A DNA stretch of 64,000 nt from Terriglobia bacterium (GTDB lineage Bacteria; Acidobacteriota; Terriglobia; Terriglobales; Acidobacteriaceae): contig JAIQGL010000017.1 of NCBI GenBank assembly GCA_020072585.1, positions 62,001-126,000 of the forward strand, read 5' to 3'. This document shows, one piece after another, positions 25,902 through 35,805 of this stretch. Position numbers and translations under genes: made by a program. A model generated the notes under the pieces. That model did not search any database. It was not told the origin of the DNA and saw nothing but the letters and a program-made list of their open reading frames with translations. Positions within the stretch are counted from its first letter, which is position 1. Each line of letters opens with the position of its first letter.

Positions 25902-27187
25902 CTTTTCCCAAACGGTTGTTCCAGACTTGGGCTTTGCGGCGTGAACAACTCCGCTCCATTCTCCGTAATGTGCATGTCGTCTTCCAGCCGCACGCCGAAT
26001 TCACCGCGAATATAGATTCCCGGCTCATCGCTGAATGTCATATTCGGCACAAGCAACTGGGTGTTACCGCGGACAAGGTACGGCCACTCGTGTCCATCCA
26101 TGCCAATGCCGTGCCCCAAGCGATGGGTAAAGTGTTTGTAGTCCGGACCGTAGCCAGCGTCAGTAATGACTTTGCGCGCTGCGGCATCCACTGCCTGGCA
26201 CTGCACACCGGGCTTAGCCGCAGCCAGCGCCGCTGACTGCGCCTTGTGCACAATCTCAAAGACCTGCTTCATCTTGTCCGTGGGTTTGCCCAGGACCACG
26301 GTGCGGCTGATGTCGGACTCATAGCCTTCCACGCTGCAACTGCCGTCCATGAGCAGGATAGTGCCCTCGCGAATCACCTGCGGTTTGGCCGAGCCGTGCG
26401 GTAGTGCCGAATTCTCTCCCACCTGGATGCTCGCGCCGCCCGGAAAGCCCTGCTGCGCGTGCGCGGCCTGCACCATTGCGCCAAAATCGTTCTGCGTCAT
26501 GCCCTCCTTGGTGGAAAGGTACGCCGCTTCGTACGCCGCCAGCGTAACTTCATTCGCCAGCTTCATCAACTGGAGTTCGTGCTGGCTCTTGATCATGCGG
26601 CAGCCGGCCGTAACAGGCGTTGCGCTGGTAATGCGCACACCCGGTGCTGCTTTGCCCAGTCCTTCACTAAAGACGTAACGGACCGTCTCTTCCATGCCCA
26701 GTGTTCCCGCGGAAAGTTTTCTCTCTTTCAATCCTTCGGCAATGCGCTGGTAGGGGCTTTCGTCCTCATTCCATGTGCGAACTTCGGCATTGTTCCCTCC
26801 GGGGCCGCTGGCGATCTGCTCGCGCGCCCGGTCTTCTTCAAATGCCGGACAGACATAAAACGGATTGCCCTTGGCCGGTACGATGATGGCAAAAAGCCGT
26901 TCGCTCATCCACCAGCGGATGTTGGTGAAATAGACCAGAGATGTGCCGCCGGTGATCATGATGGCGTCAAGCTTGTTCTCCGCCATCAATTGCCGTGCCT
27001 GCTCCATCCGCTGCTCGCGCTCCGACGTGGTGATGGGTTTGGCTTCAGCCTTGCGCGACTTCAACTTTGCAATTGGCTCCGGCAGTTTGCTGTCTTTACT
27101 CTGGGCAATTACGCTGCCGGGCTGTGCCAGCGTAAAGGCAGTTGCAATTCCTGCGGTTTCAAGAAAATGGCGGCGGGAAAATTTCAT
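25898..27187 (-). CDS. Tat-exported M24 family metallopeptidase (Xaa-Pro peptidase-like)
   Basis: 429 residues. The N-terminus MKFSRRHFLETAGIATAFTL is a twin-arginine signal (SRRHFL), so it is exported folded. The pita-bread catalytic domain occupies the C-terminal half with the expected two-metal ligands: Asp in LMDGSCSVEGYESDISRTVV, His in HRLGHGIGMDGHE, Glu in FSDEPGIYI and Glu in VRLEDDMH. The N-terminal domain resembles creatinase/prolidase. It likely cleaves Xaa-Pro peptides outside the inner membrane. It lies directly upstream of, and on the same strand as, the M20 amidohydrolase gene that follows in transcription order. Confidence 0.9.
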   Translation of the reverse strand: MKFSRRHFLETAGIATAFTLAQPGSVIAQSKDSKLPEPIAKLKSRKAEAKPITTSEREQRMEQARQLMAENKLDAIMITGGTSLVYFTNIRWWMSERLFAIIVPAKGNPFYVCPAFEEDRAREQIASGPGGNNAEVRTWNEDESPYQRIAEGLKERKLSAGTLGMEETVRYVFSEGLGKAAPGVRITSATPVTAGCRMIKSQHELQLMKLANEVTLAAYEAAYLSTKEGMTQNDFGAMVQAAHAQQGFPGGASIQVGENSALPHGSAKPQVIREGTILLMDGSCSVEGYESDISRTVVLGKPTDKMKQVFEIVHKAQSAALAAAKPGVQCQAVDAAARKVITDAGYGPDYKHFTHRLGHGIGMDGHEWPYLVRGNTQLLVPNMTFSDEPGIYIRGEFGVRLEDDMHITENGAELFTPQSPSLEQPFGKS

Positions 27188-27275
27188 CCGTGAATGGCTC
27201 CTTTTAAGCTGACGACTCTCCGCGTATCAGCGCTTCCGCGGTAAGGCATCTCTGTATTCTTCCTAACTTGACTTG

Positions 27276-28643
27276 CTAGTTACCTGACGACGGATTGGTA
27301 AACTTCTTCACGTCCGCCGGAGTTCCTTTGAGCAGATCGCGCAGGATCGTGACTTCCGCCGTCATGCCCACCTTGAGTGAAGGATCGGCCACAGGCGCAA
27401 ACAGCGGCGAGTGGTTGCTGGGTAGTTGTTTGCCTGCCGCCTGCGCTTCCGCTAGCTTCTGCGGATCGGCAACGCCCAGCGTGAAATAAAACGATGGAAC
27501 GCCCTGCTCCACGAAGTACGAATAATCTTCTGAGGTCATGATCGGCTCTTCCGTCACCACGCTTTCCTTGCCCAGGACGCCCTCCAGTGTCGCGGCCAGA
27601 TGCTGCGTAAGCACGGGGTCGTTATAGACGGCCGAGGTGGATTCATACCGCTCCACCAGAGGCATTTTCTCGGCGCCTGCGGCCATGGCCTCAGCTTTTG
27701 CAACACGTTCAATTCCTGCCAGCAGATGCTGACGGACGTCAGGTTTATAAGAGCGAACGGTAAAGCCCATCTGCGCGTCGTCAGGAATAATATTGTTTTT
27801 TGTCCCGGCCTGAATGTAGCCGATTGTGATCACCGCCGCGTCACCCGGCTTGATCTCGCGCGCGACAATGGACTGCACTGTCACCGCGATTCTGGCTGCA
27901 ATCAACACTGGGTCTACCGTAGTATGCGGCTGGGCGCCGTGTCCGCCTTTGCCGTACACGGTGATGCGGACTGAATCCGCGTTGGCCTTGGAATATCCTG
28001 GCGTGATCCCTACCTTCCCGACGGGAAGGCCGTTGGTGTCATGCATGGCAATGCCAATGTCGGGCTTGGGGAAGCGTGTGAACAGGCCATCTTTGATCAT
28101 CTTGTCCGCGCCGGTAATGGTTTCTTCCGCCGGCTGGGCGATCAACATCAGCGTTCCATGCCACGAATCCTTATTGCGCGCCATGATGGCGGCGGTCCCC
28201 CACCATGTTGCCATGTGCACGTCATGCCCACAAGCGTGCATCACGCCCACGTCGCGCCCGCTGTCATCTTTGGTACGGGCTTTGCTCGCATAAGGGAGCC
28301 CGGTCTTCTCTTCCACCGGAAGCGCATCGATTTCCGTACGCAGCATCACCGTGGGGCCGGGGCCGTTCTTCAGAATGCCTACCACGCCCATCCCGCCCAC
28401 GTGCTCCGTGACTTCATACCCAAGAGCGCGCAGACGCGTAGCCAGCTCAGCAGCCGTGCGCGTCTCATGCGACGAAAGCTCCGGGTGCTGGTGCAGATCC
28501 AGATACAGGGCCTGGGCATCGGGAAAAACGGATGTAATCTGCTTATCGAGCGCGGTTTGTGCGGAAGCACGAACCCCAGGCAGACTCAGCATCAACGCTG
28601 AGAGACTCACAAATCTCAAAACAGCACGGCTGATTGCAGGCAT
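27276..28643 (-). CDS. Secreted M20 family amidohydrolase/peptidase
   Basis: 455 residues. The start at 28643 has AGGAG five bases ahead and yields MPAISRAVLRFVSLSALMLS, a signal peptide cut near VRASAQ; the open frame upstream is not needed. M20 (hippurate hydrolase/IAA-amino acid hydrolase-like) features: LHQHPELS, TEIDALPVEE, MHACGHDVHMA and QPAEET with metal-ligand Cys/His/Glu, a dimerisation lid (VYGKGGHGAQPH), and EDYSYF.E..VPSFYFTLG near the end. It hydrolyses N-acyl amino acids or small peptides in the periplasm. It is adjacent to the M24 peptidase on the same strand. Confidence 0.9.
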   Translation of the reverse strand: MPAISRAVLRFVSLSALMLSLPGVRASAQTALDKQITSVFPDAQALYLDLHQHPELSSHETRTAAELATRLRALGYEVTEHVGGMGVVGILKNGPGPTVMLRTEIDALPVEEKTGLPYASKARTKDDSGRDVGVMHACGHDVHMATWWGTAAIMARNKDSWHGTLMLIAQPAEETITGADKMIKDGLFTRFPKPDIGIAMHDTNGLPVGKVGITPGYSKANADSVRITVYGKGGHGAQPHTTVDPVLIAARIAVTVQSIVAREIKPGDAAVITIGYIQAGTKNNIIPDDAQMGFTVRSYKPDVRQHLLAGIERVAKAEAMAAGAEKMPLVERYESTSAVYNDPVLTQHLAATLEGVLGKESVVTEEPIMTSEDYSYFVEQGVPSFYFTLGVADPQKLAEAQAAGKQLPSNHSPLFAPVADPSLKVGMTAEVTILRDLLKGTPADVKKFTNPSSGN

Positions 28644-28743
28644 GGCGGCTCCTTGGTGTGACTGGATAAAGACGGGACTGGATAGACTACCACCGTCATT
28701 CCCGAGCGCACCACAAAGAGTCAGGAACATCCAGGATGCCGGC

Positions 28744-31234
28744 TTATTCGTTGCGGAGCGCTTCAATCGGTTCCACCGCGGCAGCACGCCGCGCTGGAAC
28801 TATAGCTGCTAATGCTCCTACTGCAATCAGGAGAACTGCCACGGCCACATAGGTCCAGCCATCTGTTGCCGGCACCTGATAGAGGAAGCTCTTGACCAGC
28901 CGCGCCGCCCACAAAGCGGAAACTCCCCCAATCACCAGACCAGCAACAATCAGAATCAATCCCTGCTTCAGGAACATCCCCAGAATTCTCTCGCGGGTTG
29001 AGCCAAGTGCCAGGCGAATGCCAATTTCACGGCGGCGATAGCTCACCAGCTGCGCTAGCACCCCGTAGAGTCCGGCAATCACCATGAGTACCGCCATGCC
29101 GGCAAATGCGCCGGTAAGATAGAGTCCCAGCCGCTGGTTGAAATTACTGGCATCCACAATCTGCTGCATGGTCAAAAAGTTATCCAACGCATAGTCCGGG
29201 GCGGTTTGCCGGAAAACGTTGCGCATCGCCGGGGCCACCGCAATGTTGCCGTGGGTCTTCACTTCAAAGAACACAACCGTTTTGATCAGAACCTGATAAT
29301 AAAGAGACGTAGCTGGCACCTGCTCATATGGGACCAGCAGCAGCGGCCGCCGGTTTTTGCGAAACGGAGCTGTCCACCTGATCGCCGATCACGCCCACAA
29401 TGGTGTACGGAGTTACAGCGCCGGTGGCCTTGCCGCCCAGATCAATTTGCTGGCCCAACGGGTCTTTGTTGGCGAAGTACTTGTGCGCCAGCGCTTCATT
29501 GATCACAACCACGAAAGGCGAGGCCGGCCCGTCACTATTGCTGATCATTCGGCCTCGAATGACCGGTGTTCCCATCAATCGCTCATATCCTCCGCTCACC
29601 GCCGTGATGCGTGCCTCTGGTTTGTTGTTTGGGTCCTGGGCCTGTCCCACAATGATGAAGCCGGTATTCATGTTGATGCCGGAGAGAGGCGGAGACGTAA
29701 TCAGCGCTGCCTCCTGTACTCCGGGTAATTGCCGGATGCGTTCCAGCGTAGGCTGATAGAACTGCGTGGCCACGGAAACTGGCACATTGTCAGAGGCCTG
29801 TGACACGCTCATGTTCGCGAATCCAGCGGCATCAGCAGGCATGGCAGTAAATGACGTTACCCGGGTGACATCAAAGCCCAGTTTGGTGTGCTCCAGGTTC
29901 CAGAGCGTGTGAAACAACAAGCCGGTGGCAATCAACAGCACTGTAGATAACGCTACCTCCAGCGCCACCAGCCAGCCGCTCACGCGGGCGCCGATTGAAC
30001 GCGATCCCACGCCGCGAGAGGCTGCCTGCAATGCAGGCTGGGGATCCGTGCGCGCGACAAATAAAGCGGGCACAATCGAGGTAAGAACCGTCGTCAGGGT
30101 CGCGATTCCCGCCAGCGCCAGCACCACGGGCCAATGAAGCGCAATATTCTCTCCACGGGGAATGGTGTCCTGAGGCAACTTGTGTACGGCGGTCACAGCC
30201 ACCCATGCCAAGCCAAAGCCCACAACGCATCCCATGGCGCTCAGCAATCCTCCTTCAACAAACAACTGCCGGACCAGTCGGAACTGTCCTGCGCCCAACG
30301 CGGCTCTGACGGCGAACTCCTGCTGCCGGCCAAGGCATCGCGCAGTCAAAAGGTTCGCAACATTCGCGCATGCAATCAGCAGGACCAGACCCAGAGCAAT
30401 CAGCAGAGCGGAAAAAACCTCACGCACAGATCCAGCCAGAATTTCGTGATAGCTAGTGATCTGAAATGTCGTGTCTTTTCCTTTCTCTGGATCGATCTGG
30501 CGGATGTGTTGCGCAATCGCAGCCAGTTCGGCCTTGCCCTGGGCCAGAGTCACTCCCTCTTTGAGACCAGCCACGATGCTAAAAAAATGACTGCCGCGGT
30601 CCTTTTGCATCTCCGTAGTGGGTTGAATAGGCAGCCAAAGTCCCTTGCGAAGGTCCTGGCCCATGGCCTCAGGAAAACGAAAATCCGCTGGCATCACGCC
30701 CACAACGGTCCTCGGCCGGCCGTTCACGCGGACAGTCTTGCCCGTTATTTCACGGTCAGCGTTGAAGGCCTCACGCCACAGCCCTTCTGAAAGCAGCACC
30801 ACCTGCGGCCCGCCGCTTTGTCCTTCTTCCTCCGTAAAAGTTCGGCCAAGCAGTGGCTGAGCACCCAGCAACTTAAACGTGTTGGGAGTCAGGCCCGGAG
30901 TAACCACGCTTACAGATCCCTCTTTGCCCTGGACCACGCCCACGTCTTCTGAAAAAAGAGCAACATTCTCAAGCTTCTGCGCTTGTTCGCGAACATCGCG
31001 ATATGTCACGTATGAGGAAGAACCAAACCCCTCCGAATCTTCAGGACCAATGAAGACCAGCCGGTCTGAATGCTGGTAGGGCAAAGGCCGCAATAGAACG
31101 CTTTCAATCACGGTAAACATCGCGGTGTTGGCGCCGATGCCCAGCGCCAGCGTGATGACGGCAAGCACCGCAAAGCCCGGCGATTTGCGCAGTTGGCGAA
31201 GGGCGTAACGCACTTCCTGAAGAAAGGTTGGCAT
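28744..31234 (-). pseudogene. MacB/FtsX-type ABC permease, frameshifted (acidobacterial orphan-permease type)
   Basis: The two minus-strand frames (29324-31234, 636 codons; then 28744-29319) together make one ~830-residue permease. Part one starts MPTFLQEVRYALRQLRKSPG and has the MacB periplasmic core and first FtsX domain (ARCLGRQQEFAVRAALGAG). Part two carries the last FtsX domain (SYRRREIGIRLALGSTRERI...VEPIEALRNE). The frame breaks near 29357-29365: reading one A fewer in the five-A run joins SVSQ to RRPLLLVPYEQVPATSLYYQ, restoring a continuous protein. No ATPase gene is adjacent, as in the orphan permeases frequent in Acidobacteria. Either a real inactivation or a sequencing error in a homopolymer. 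Confidence 0.82.
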
Positions 31235-31477
31235 TGGTTGGTCCTTTCACCTTTTTCGGGCTAAGGGTGTTTAAATTTTCCTAAGCATACCAGCAACTAT
31301 TCCGCTCGGCTGTGGCCCTGCTTATTCTTCTTAAAACTCAACCGATCTTAATCATTTTCAGAGGGAAAGCTCCTGATTCTGCTGCTCTGGGGCAACCTGC
31401 AACCAGCAGCAGCTATCTACATCCTCATATTGCTTTCAAGCTTTTAGCCTACCGAAGGCTTGGGCCCTGGAGCTTCC

Positions 31478-32884
31478 ATGTCTGTGTCCCGCATTACTGG
31501 GTGTTTATCTCTGGTTGCAGTTGCATTCGCACTCACCGCCTGCGCCGGTCTTGGCAGCAGCTCGAATCCGGCGCCAACTCCTGCTCCTTCTCCTTCTTCT
31601 GGGAGTTTGAATTCGCTCAATCACATTATTCTTTTCATGCAGGAGAATCGTTCTTTTGACCACTATTTCGGCCAACTCAATGCATACCGGGCAAAACAAA
31701 CGCCTCCGCTTCCTCAGGATGTTGATACCTGGACTTCTGGGACGGACAAGACCCCAACGAATGTTTCAACGCCCAGCTATACCCCTGATACAGGACAGCC
31801 AGGCCCTCCTATTAAAGCGTTTCACATGCAGAGTGCATGCTCGGAGAACCTGAGCCCTTCCTGGAATGAGACGCACCGGATTTGGAACCTGTTTCGTGAG
31901 CCCGGCGCTTTCCCCATGAATGGGAACGCCTTCGTTGAAGGCAAGTTTGCGCATGATGAATTTGTGGCCGGTCTGCCCAACTTCACTGACTTTACGGGCA
32001 AGCGCGCGATGGGGTATTACGACGACACGGATCTGCCTTTTTACTACTTCATGGCGGCGAACTTTGCCATCTCCGATCGCTGGTTTTCTCCTGCTCCCAC
32101 ACGGACGCATCCTAACCGGTTCTACTGGATGGCCGCCACATCGCAAGGGCTAATCACGGCTCCGGATCACCAGATAACAGTAAAAACAATCTTCGAGGTG
32201 ATGGATAACAACCACATCTCCTGGAAAATCTACACCACCGATACGCACACCTATTTCTCATATTTCACCTACTTTAATGCTCACCACGCCAATGTGGTTC
32301 CAGTCAGCCAATACTTTACTGACGTCCAGAACGGGACCCTTCCTCAGGTCGCATACATAGAGACTGGAATCGAGATTAACGAGGTGAGCAGCAGTGGTGT
32401 TGATGAGCACCCGAAAAGCAATATCCAGCTCGGCGCACAATTTGCGGCCAAGCTGATCAACGCTCTCATGAAGAGCCAATCGTGGAAAGACACCGTCTTC
32501 ATTGAAACGTTCGATGAAGGCGGCGGGCTTTACGATCACGTTCCCCCGGCCCCTGTCCCGAGCCCCGATGGCATCGCTCCAATCATGCCGGCCACAAACC
32601 AGCCGGGCGACTTTACCCTGACCGGTTTCCGGGTCCCGCTCATCGTGATCTCACCGTTTGCCAAGAAGAATTTCGTCTCTCATACCCCGATGGACTACAC
32701 TGCCGCACTCAAACTGATTGAAACGCGTTTCAAATTGCCAAGTCTCACCGCCAGAGATGCTGCCATGCCCGACATGAGCGAGTTTTTCGACTTTTCCACC
32801 AGCACCGGGCCCTGGGGCACGCCGCCCATTCCACCTCCGCAACCGGTGAACATGCCGTGTACACAGGGCGTCCCAACAGGATGA
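31478..32884 (+). CDS. Phospholipase C / phosphoesterase-family lipoprotein
   Basis: 468 residues. Lipoprotein signal: MSVSRITGCLSLVAVAFALTAC with lipobox LTAC, then a Pro/Ser linker. The phosphoesterase domain (bacterial non-hemolytic PLC/acid phosphatase AcpA type) starts with HIILFMQENRSFDHYFG, where the metal-binding EN.SFDH motif is intact, and continues with SDRWFSPAPTRTHPNRFY, IETFDEGGGLYDHVPPP-like (metal ligands E/D/H) and FRVPLIVISPFAKKNFVSHTP. It likely releases phosphate or choline phosphate from lipids at the cell surface. Start 31478 has GGAG six bases upstream; an ATG 18 bases earlier is less fitting. Confidence 0.9.
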   Translation: MSVSRITGCLSLVAVAFALTACAGLGSSSNPAPTPAPSPSSGSLNSLNHIILFMQENRSFDHYFGQLNAYRAKQTPPLPQDVDTWTSGTDKTPTNVSTPSYTPDTGQPGPPIKAFHMQSACSENLSPSWNETHRIWNLFREPGAFPMNGNAFVEGKFAHDEFVAGLPNFTDFTGKRAMGYYDDTDLPFYYFMAANFAISDRWFSPAPTRTHPNRFYWMAATSQGLITAPDHQITVKTIFEVMDNNHISWKIYTTDTHTYFSYFTYFNAHHANVVPVSQYFTDVQNGTLPQVAYIETGIEINEVSSSGVDEHPKSNIQLGAQFAAKLINALMKSQSWKDTVFIETFDEGGGLYDHVPPAPVPSPDGIAPIMPATNQPGDFTLTGFRVPLIVISPFAKKNFVSHTPMDYTAALKLIETRFKLPSLTARDAAMPDMSEFFDFSTSTGPWGTPPIPPPQPVNMPCTQGVPTG

Positions 32885-33038
32885 TTACCTCACTCCCCGA
32901 GCCAGGGAATTTTCATCGTCGCCTGTGCTTGCCCCTCGGGACAATTTTGACTGAGGTCACGTTGTTTTGTGGGCTTTTCTGTAGCTAGAAAGTCTTCTTA
33001 GCGCGATCTAAACCAGCTTGCGTGGCCATTGTTCTGCT

Positions 33039-33056
33039 CTGTGATCGCGGTCACAG
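33039..33056. promoter_or_regulatory. CRP/FNR-family-type palindrome upstream of sdh operon
   Basis: CTGTGA-TCGCGG-TCACAG, a perfect inverted repeat whose core TGTGA-N6-TCACA equals the E. coli CRP consensus. It ends one base before a -35 element, with its centre about 45 bases before the predicted start of transcription, an activator-like position. A second identical-consensus site lies before icd-mdh (51422-51437). Confidence 0.75.
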
Positions 33057-33057
33057 T

Positions 33058-33086
33058 TTGACGAGGGCTGATTGAGGTTTCATAAT
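33058..33086 (+). promoter_or_regulatory. Sigma-70-type promoter of the sdh operon
   Basis: TTGACG (33058-33063), a 17-base spacer and CATAAT (33081-33086). The predicted transcript begins near 33093, about 35 bases before sdhC. The rest of the 32885-33127 gap shows no gene. Confidence 0.65.
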
Positions 33087-33127
33087 ATAGAGTTTGCCTC
33101 GCAAATCTGATCGGAGCATAGCAGTAC

Positions 33128-33859
33128 ATGGCTAGTGTTGCCTCGCCTGTCGCGCGCGGAGTCCCGCCGATTCGTGCCGGTCAAGGCCATTCGTTCCTGT
33201 TGCGCCGCTTGCACTCTTTGAGCGGTATTATTCCAATTGGCGCGTTCCTGCTTGAGCATTTCATCTCCAACGCGTTTGCCACCAATGGCCCCAGGGCTTA
33301 TGCCGACCAGGTAAAATTTCTTACCGGACTGCCCTTTGTTCCGATTCTTGAGACAGTTGGAATCTATATCCCGCTGCTGTATCACGCTCTTTACGGCTTC
33401 TATATCTGGTTTCGGGGCGAATCCAACGTGAGCGATTATCCATGGGCGGGAAATTTCATGTATGCGGCCCAGCGCTGGACTGGCGGCATCGCCTTCATTT
33501 ACATCGCCTGGCACACCTACACAATGCGCTTTTCCGGAATCCACCTGCTGACGAATTCGCAGGCCGCATTCCACAAAGTCCAGATGGAGTTGCAGAGCCC
33601 GTGGGCAGGCGCGTTTTATGTGATCGGTATCACGGCTGCTTCGTGGCATTTCGCATACGGTATCTATTTGTTCTGCGCCAAGTGGGGCATCACCGTCAGC
33701 GAAACGTCGCGTAAGTGGATGGGCAGGGTATGCCTGGTGCTGGCTCTTACTCTGATTACCATTGGATGGGTAACGATGGCGGCGTTTTTCAAGCCGCAGT
33801 GGAAAAACATACCGGAGAAGTTACCGCCAGAGCAGAGCGTGGAAAGAAGCGTGCATTAG
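33128..33859 (+). CDS. sdhC: Succinate dehydrogenase cytochrome b558 subunit
   Basis: 243 residues, the single large membrane subunit of B-type succinate:quinone oxidoreductases (five TM helices, two haems b). Histidines likely to bind haem lie in LRRLHSLSGIIPIGAF, FLLEHF, LLYHALYGFYIWF, IAWHTYTMRF and SWHFAYGIYLF. It anchors SdhA/SdhB to the membrane and passes electrons to quinone. First gene of the sdhC-sdhA-small protein-sdhB operon, with a strong promoter and a CRP-like palindrome just upstream. The length matches the family. Confidence 0.93.
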   Translation: MASVASPVARGVPPIRAGQGHSFLLRRLHSLSGIIPIGAFLLEHFISNAFATNGPRAYADQVKFLTGLPFVPILETVGIYIPLLYHALYGFYIWFRGESNVSDYPWAGNFMYAAQRWTGGIAFIYIAWHTYTMRFSGIHLLTNSQAAFHKVQMELQSPWAGAFYVIGITAASWHFAYGIYLFCAKWGITVSETSRKWMGRVCLVLALTLITIGWVTMAAFFKPQWKNIPEKLPPEQSVERSVH

Positions 33860-33863
33860 AAAC

Positions 33864-34001
33864 TTAACCATAAAGGATTTAGGAAGTTGCGCAGCTCGTG
33901 TTTTCAATTCTCAAATGACGCTGTATCACGATTCAGTTGAAGAAAAATTAAACAGGACGAAAAGATTTTCTTAGCGTTTCCTTCGTGTCCTTTGTGGTTA
34001 A
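33864..34001. repeat. Inverted 'TTAACCACAAAGGACACGAA'-type element between sdhC and sdhA
   Basis: Left arm 33864-33886 (TTAACCATAAAGGATTTAGG...) and right arm 33978-34001 (...CTTCGTGTCCTTTGTGGTT) are imperfect inverted copies separated by about 90 bases, filling almost the entire gap between sdhC and sdhA. The right arm ends 9 bases before the sdhA ATG, leaving AAGG as the ribosome-binding site. The layout resembles a small non-autonomous (MITE-like) insertion. Confidence 0.6.
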
Positions 34002-34010
34002 TAAGGTTTT

Positions 34011-35801
34011 ATGGCAATAAATCCCAAAATAATCGTAATCGGCGGCGGGCTTGCAGGCCTGGCAGCGACCATTAAAATTGCTGAAGCAGGCGGTCACGTC
34101 GATCTGTTTTCCATTGTGCCCGTGAAACGGTCGCATTCCGTATGCGCGCAGGGCGGCATCAATGCCGCCAAAAACCTGAAAGGTGAAGGCGACACAACCT
34201 GGCAGCACTTTGATGACACGATCTATGGCGGTGACTTCCTGGCTAACCAGCCGCCGGTCAAGGCCATGTGTGACAGTGCGCCCGCCATCATCGATCTACT
34301 GGACCGAATGGGCGTCACGTTTAATCGCACGACTGAAGGTCTGCTCGATTTTCGCCGTTTCGGTGGCACCCTTTTCAATCGCACCGCATTTGCGGGAGCC
34401 ACCACCGGCCAGCAGCTTCTGTACGCACTTGACGAGCAGGTACGCCGCTATGAGTCCGAAGGCCGGGTCACCAAGTTCGAGCACTGGGAATTCCTGAGTG
34501 CGGTGCTTGATACCAACCGCGTCTGCCGCGGCATCTGCGCCATGGAGCTCCGCAGCATGGAAGTACGGACCTTCCCGGCGGAAGCTATCATCATGGCAAC
34601 AGGCGGCATCGGCGCGATTTTTGGCAAGTCAACCAATTCAGTGGTCTGCACCGGTTCGGCCCAGTCTGCTCTGTACCAGCAAGGCTGCTTCTACGCCAAC
34701 GGCGAATTCATCCAGGTGCATCCCACTTGCATCCCGGGCGAAGACAAGCTGCGGTTAATGTCGGAGTCGGCGCGCGGTGAGGGCGGCCGCGTATGGGTGC
34801 CCAGAACCAAAGGCGATAAACGCGATTGGAAGAGCATTCCCGAATCCGAGCGCTGGTATTTTCTGGAAGAGTGGTATCCCAAATACGGCAACCTGGTGCC
34901 TCGTGACGTGGCTACCCGCGCCATTCACAAGGTTGTTTTCGAGAATGATCTTGGCATTGATGGACAGCCCATGGTCTATCTTGACCTGACGCACATTGAT
35001 CGCGAGACGCTCAACCGCAAGTTGGAAGGAATCTTGGAGATTTACGAGAAGTTTGTGGGCGACGATCCGCGCGACGTCCCCATGAAGATCTTCCCCGGCA
35101 TGCATTACACCATGGGCGGACTGTGGGTGGATTTCAACCAGTCCACCAACATCAAAGGTATCTTTGCGGCCGGCGAGTGCGAATATGGTTACCATGGCGC
35201 CAACCGCCTCGGCGCAAATTCTCTCGTTTCCTGTATCTACGGCGGCTTTGTTGCCGGCCCGCAGGCCGTTCTTTATGCCAAGAACAATATCAAGTCATCA
35301 GCCGGCGCCACCAGCACTGTATTTGATGCTGAGCGCAAACGCCAGGAAGAAGCCAACGCCGGCTTGCTGAGTTCAAACGGTACGGAAAATCCGTTCCGTC
35401 TCTGGCGCGAACTGGGTGAGTTGATGACGCGCAACTGCACCGTCATTCGCTACAACAAGAACCTGCAACAGACTGACGCCAAACTGGTTGAGTTCCTGGA
35501 ACGTTTCAATCACATCAACCTGAGCGACAAGAGCCAGTGGGCAAACACATCCTTTGTCTTCACGCGGCAGCTTTATAACATGCTGCAACTTTCCCGCGTG
35601 ATCGCACAGGGTGCGGCGTTGAGAGACGAGTCACGCGGCGCGCATTACAAACCGGATTTTCCTGACCGCGATGACAAAAATTTCCTGAAGACCACGAAGG
35701 CTTATTTCGCTCCGGATGCCGATGAGCCCAGGTTTGAATTTGAGCCTGTAGATATTTCACTGCTGCCGCCAAGACCGCGGCGGTATGACATGGCGAAATA
35801 G
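34011..35801 (+). CDS. sdhA: Succinate dehydrogenase flavoprotein subunit
   Basis: 596 residues. FAD-binding start IIVIGGGLAGLAATIKIAEAGG; RSHSVCAQGGINAA contains the His that binds FAD covalently in this family. Substrate-site residues lie in HPTCIPGEDKLRLMSESARGEGG, and GMHYTMGGLWVDFNQ...GLFAAGECEYGYHGANRLG-like (here IFAAGECEYGYHGANRLGAN) completes the site. It oxidises succinate to fumarate in the TCA cycle at the inner membrane. The small AAGG ribosome-binding site is supplied by the tail of an inserted repeat. Length fits B. subtilis-type SdhA. Confidence 0.96.
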   Translation: MAINPKIIVIGGGLAGLAATIKIAEAGGHVDLFSIVPVKRSHSVCAQGGINAAKNLKGEGDTTWQHFDDTIYGGDFLANQPPVKAMCDSAPAIIDLLDRMGVTFNRTTEGLLDFRRFGGTLFNRTAFAGATTGQQLLYALDEQVRRYESEGRVTKFEHWEFLSAVLDTNRVCRGICAMELRSMEVRTFPAEAIIMATGGIGAIFGKSTNSVVCTGSAQSALYQQGCFYANGEFIQVHPTCIPGEDKLRLMSESARGEGGRVWVPRTKGDKRDWKSIPESERWYFLEEWYPKYGNLVPRDVATRAIHKVVFENDLGIDGQPMVYLDLTHIDRETLNRKLEGILEIYEKFVGDDPRDVPMKIFPGMHYTMGGLWVDFNQSTNIKGIFAAGECEYGYHGANRLGANSLVSCIYGGFVAGPQAVLYAKNNIKSSAGATSTVFDAERKRQEEANAGLLSSNGTENPFRLWRELGELMTRNCTVIRYNKNLQQTDAKLVEFLERFNHINLSDKSQWANTSFVFTRQLYNMLQLSRVIAQGAALRDESRGAHYKPDFPDRDDKNFLKTTKAYFAPDADEPRFEFEPVDISLLPPRPRRYDMAK

Positions 35802-35805
35802 TCAG

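Noticed and set aside
32885-33000. Terminator after the phospholipase C-like gene
   Set aside because: CCCGAG/CTCGGG arms can pair but the loop is over 30 bases and no T-tract follows closely.
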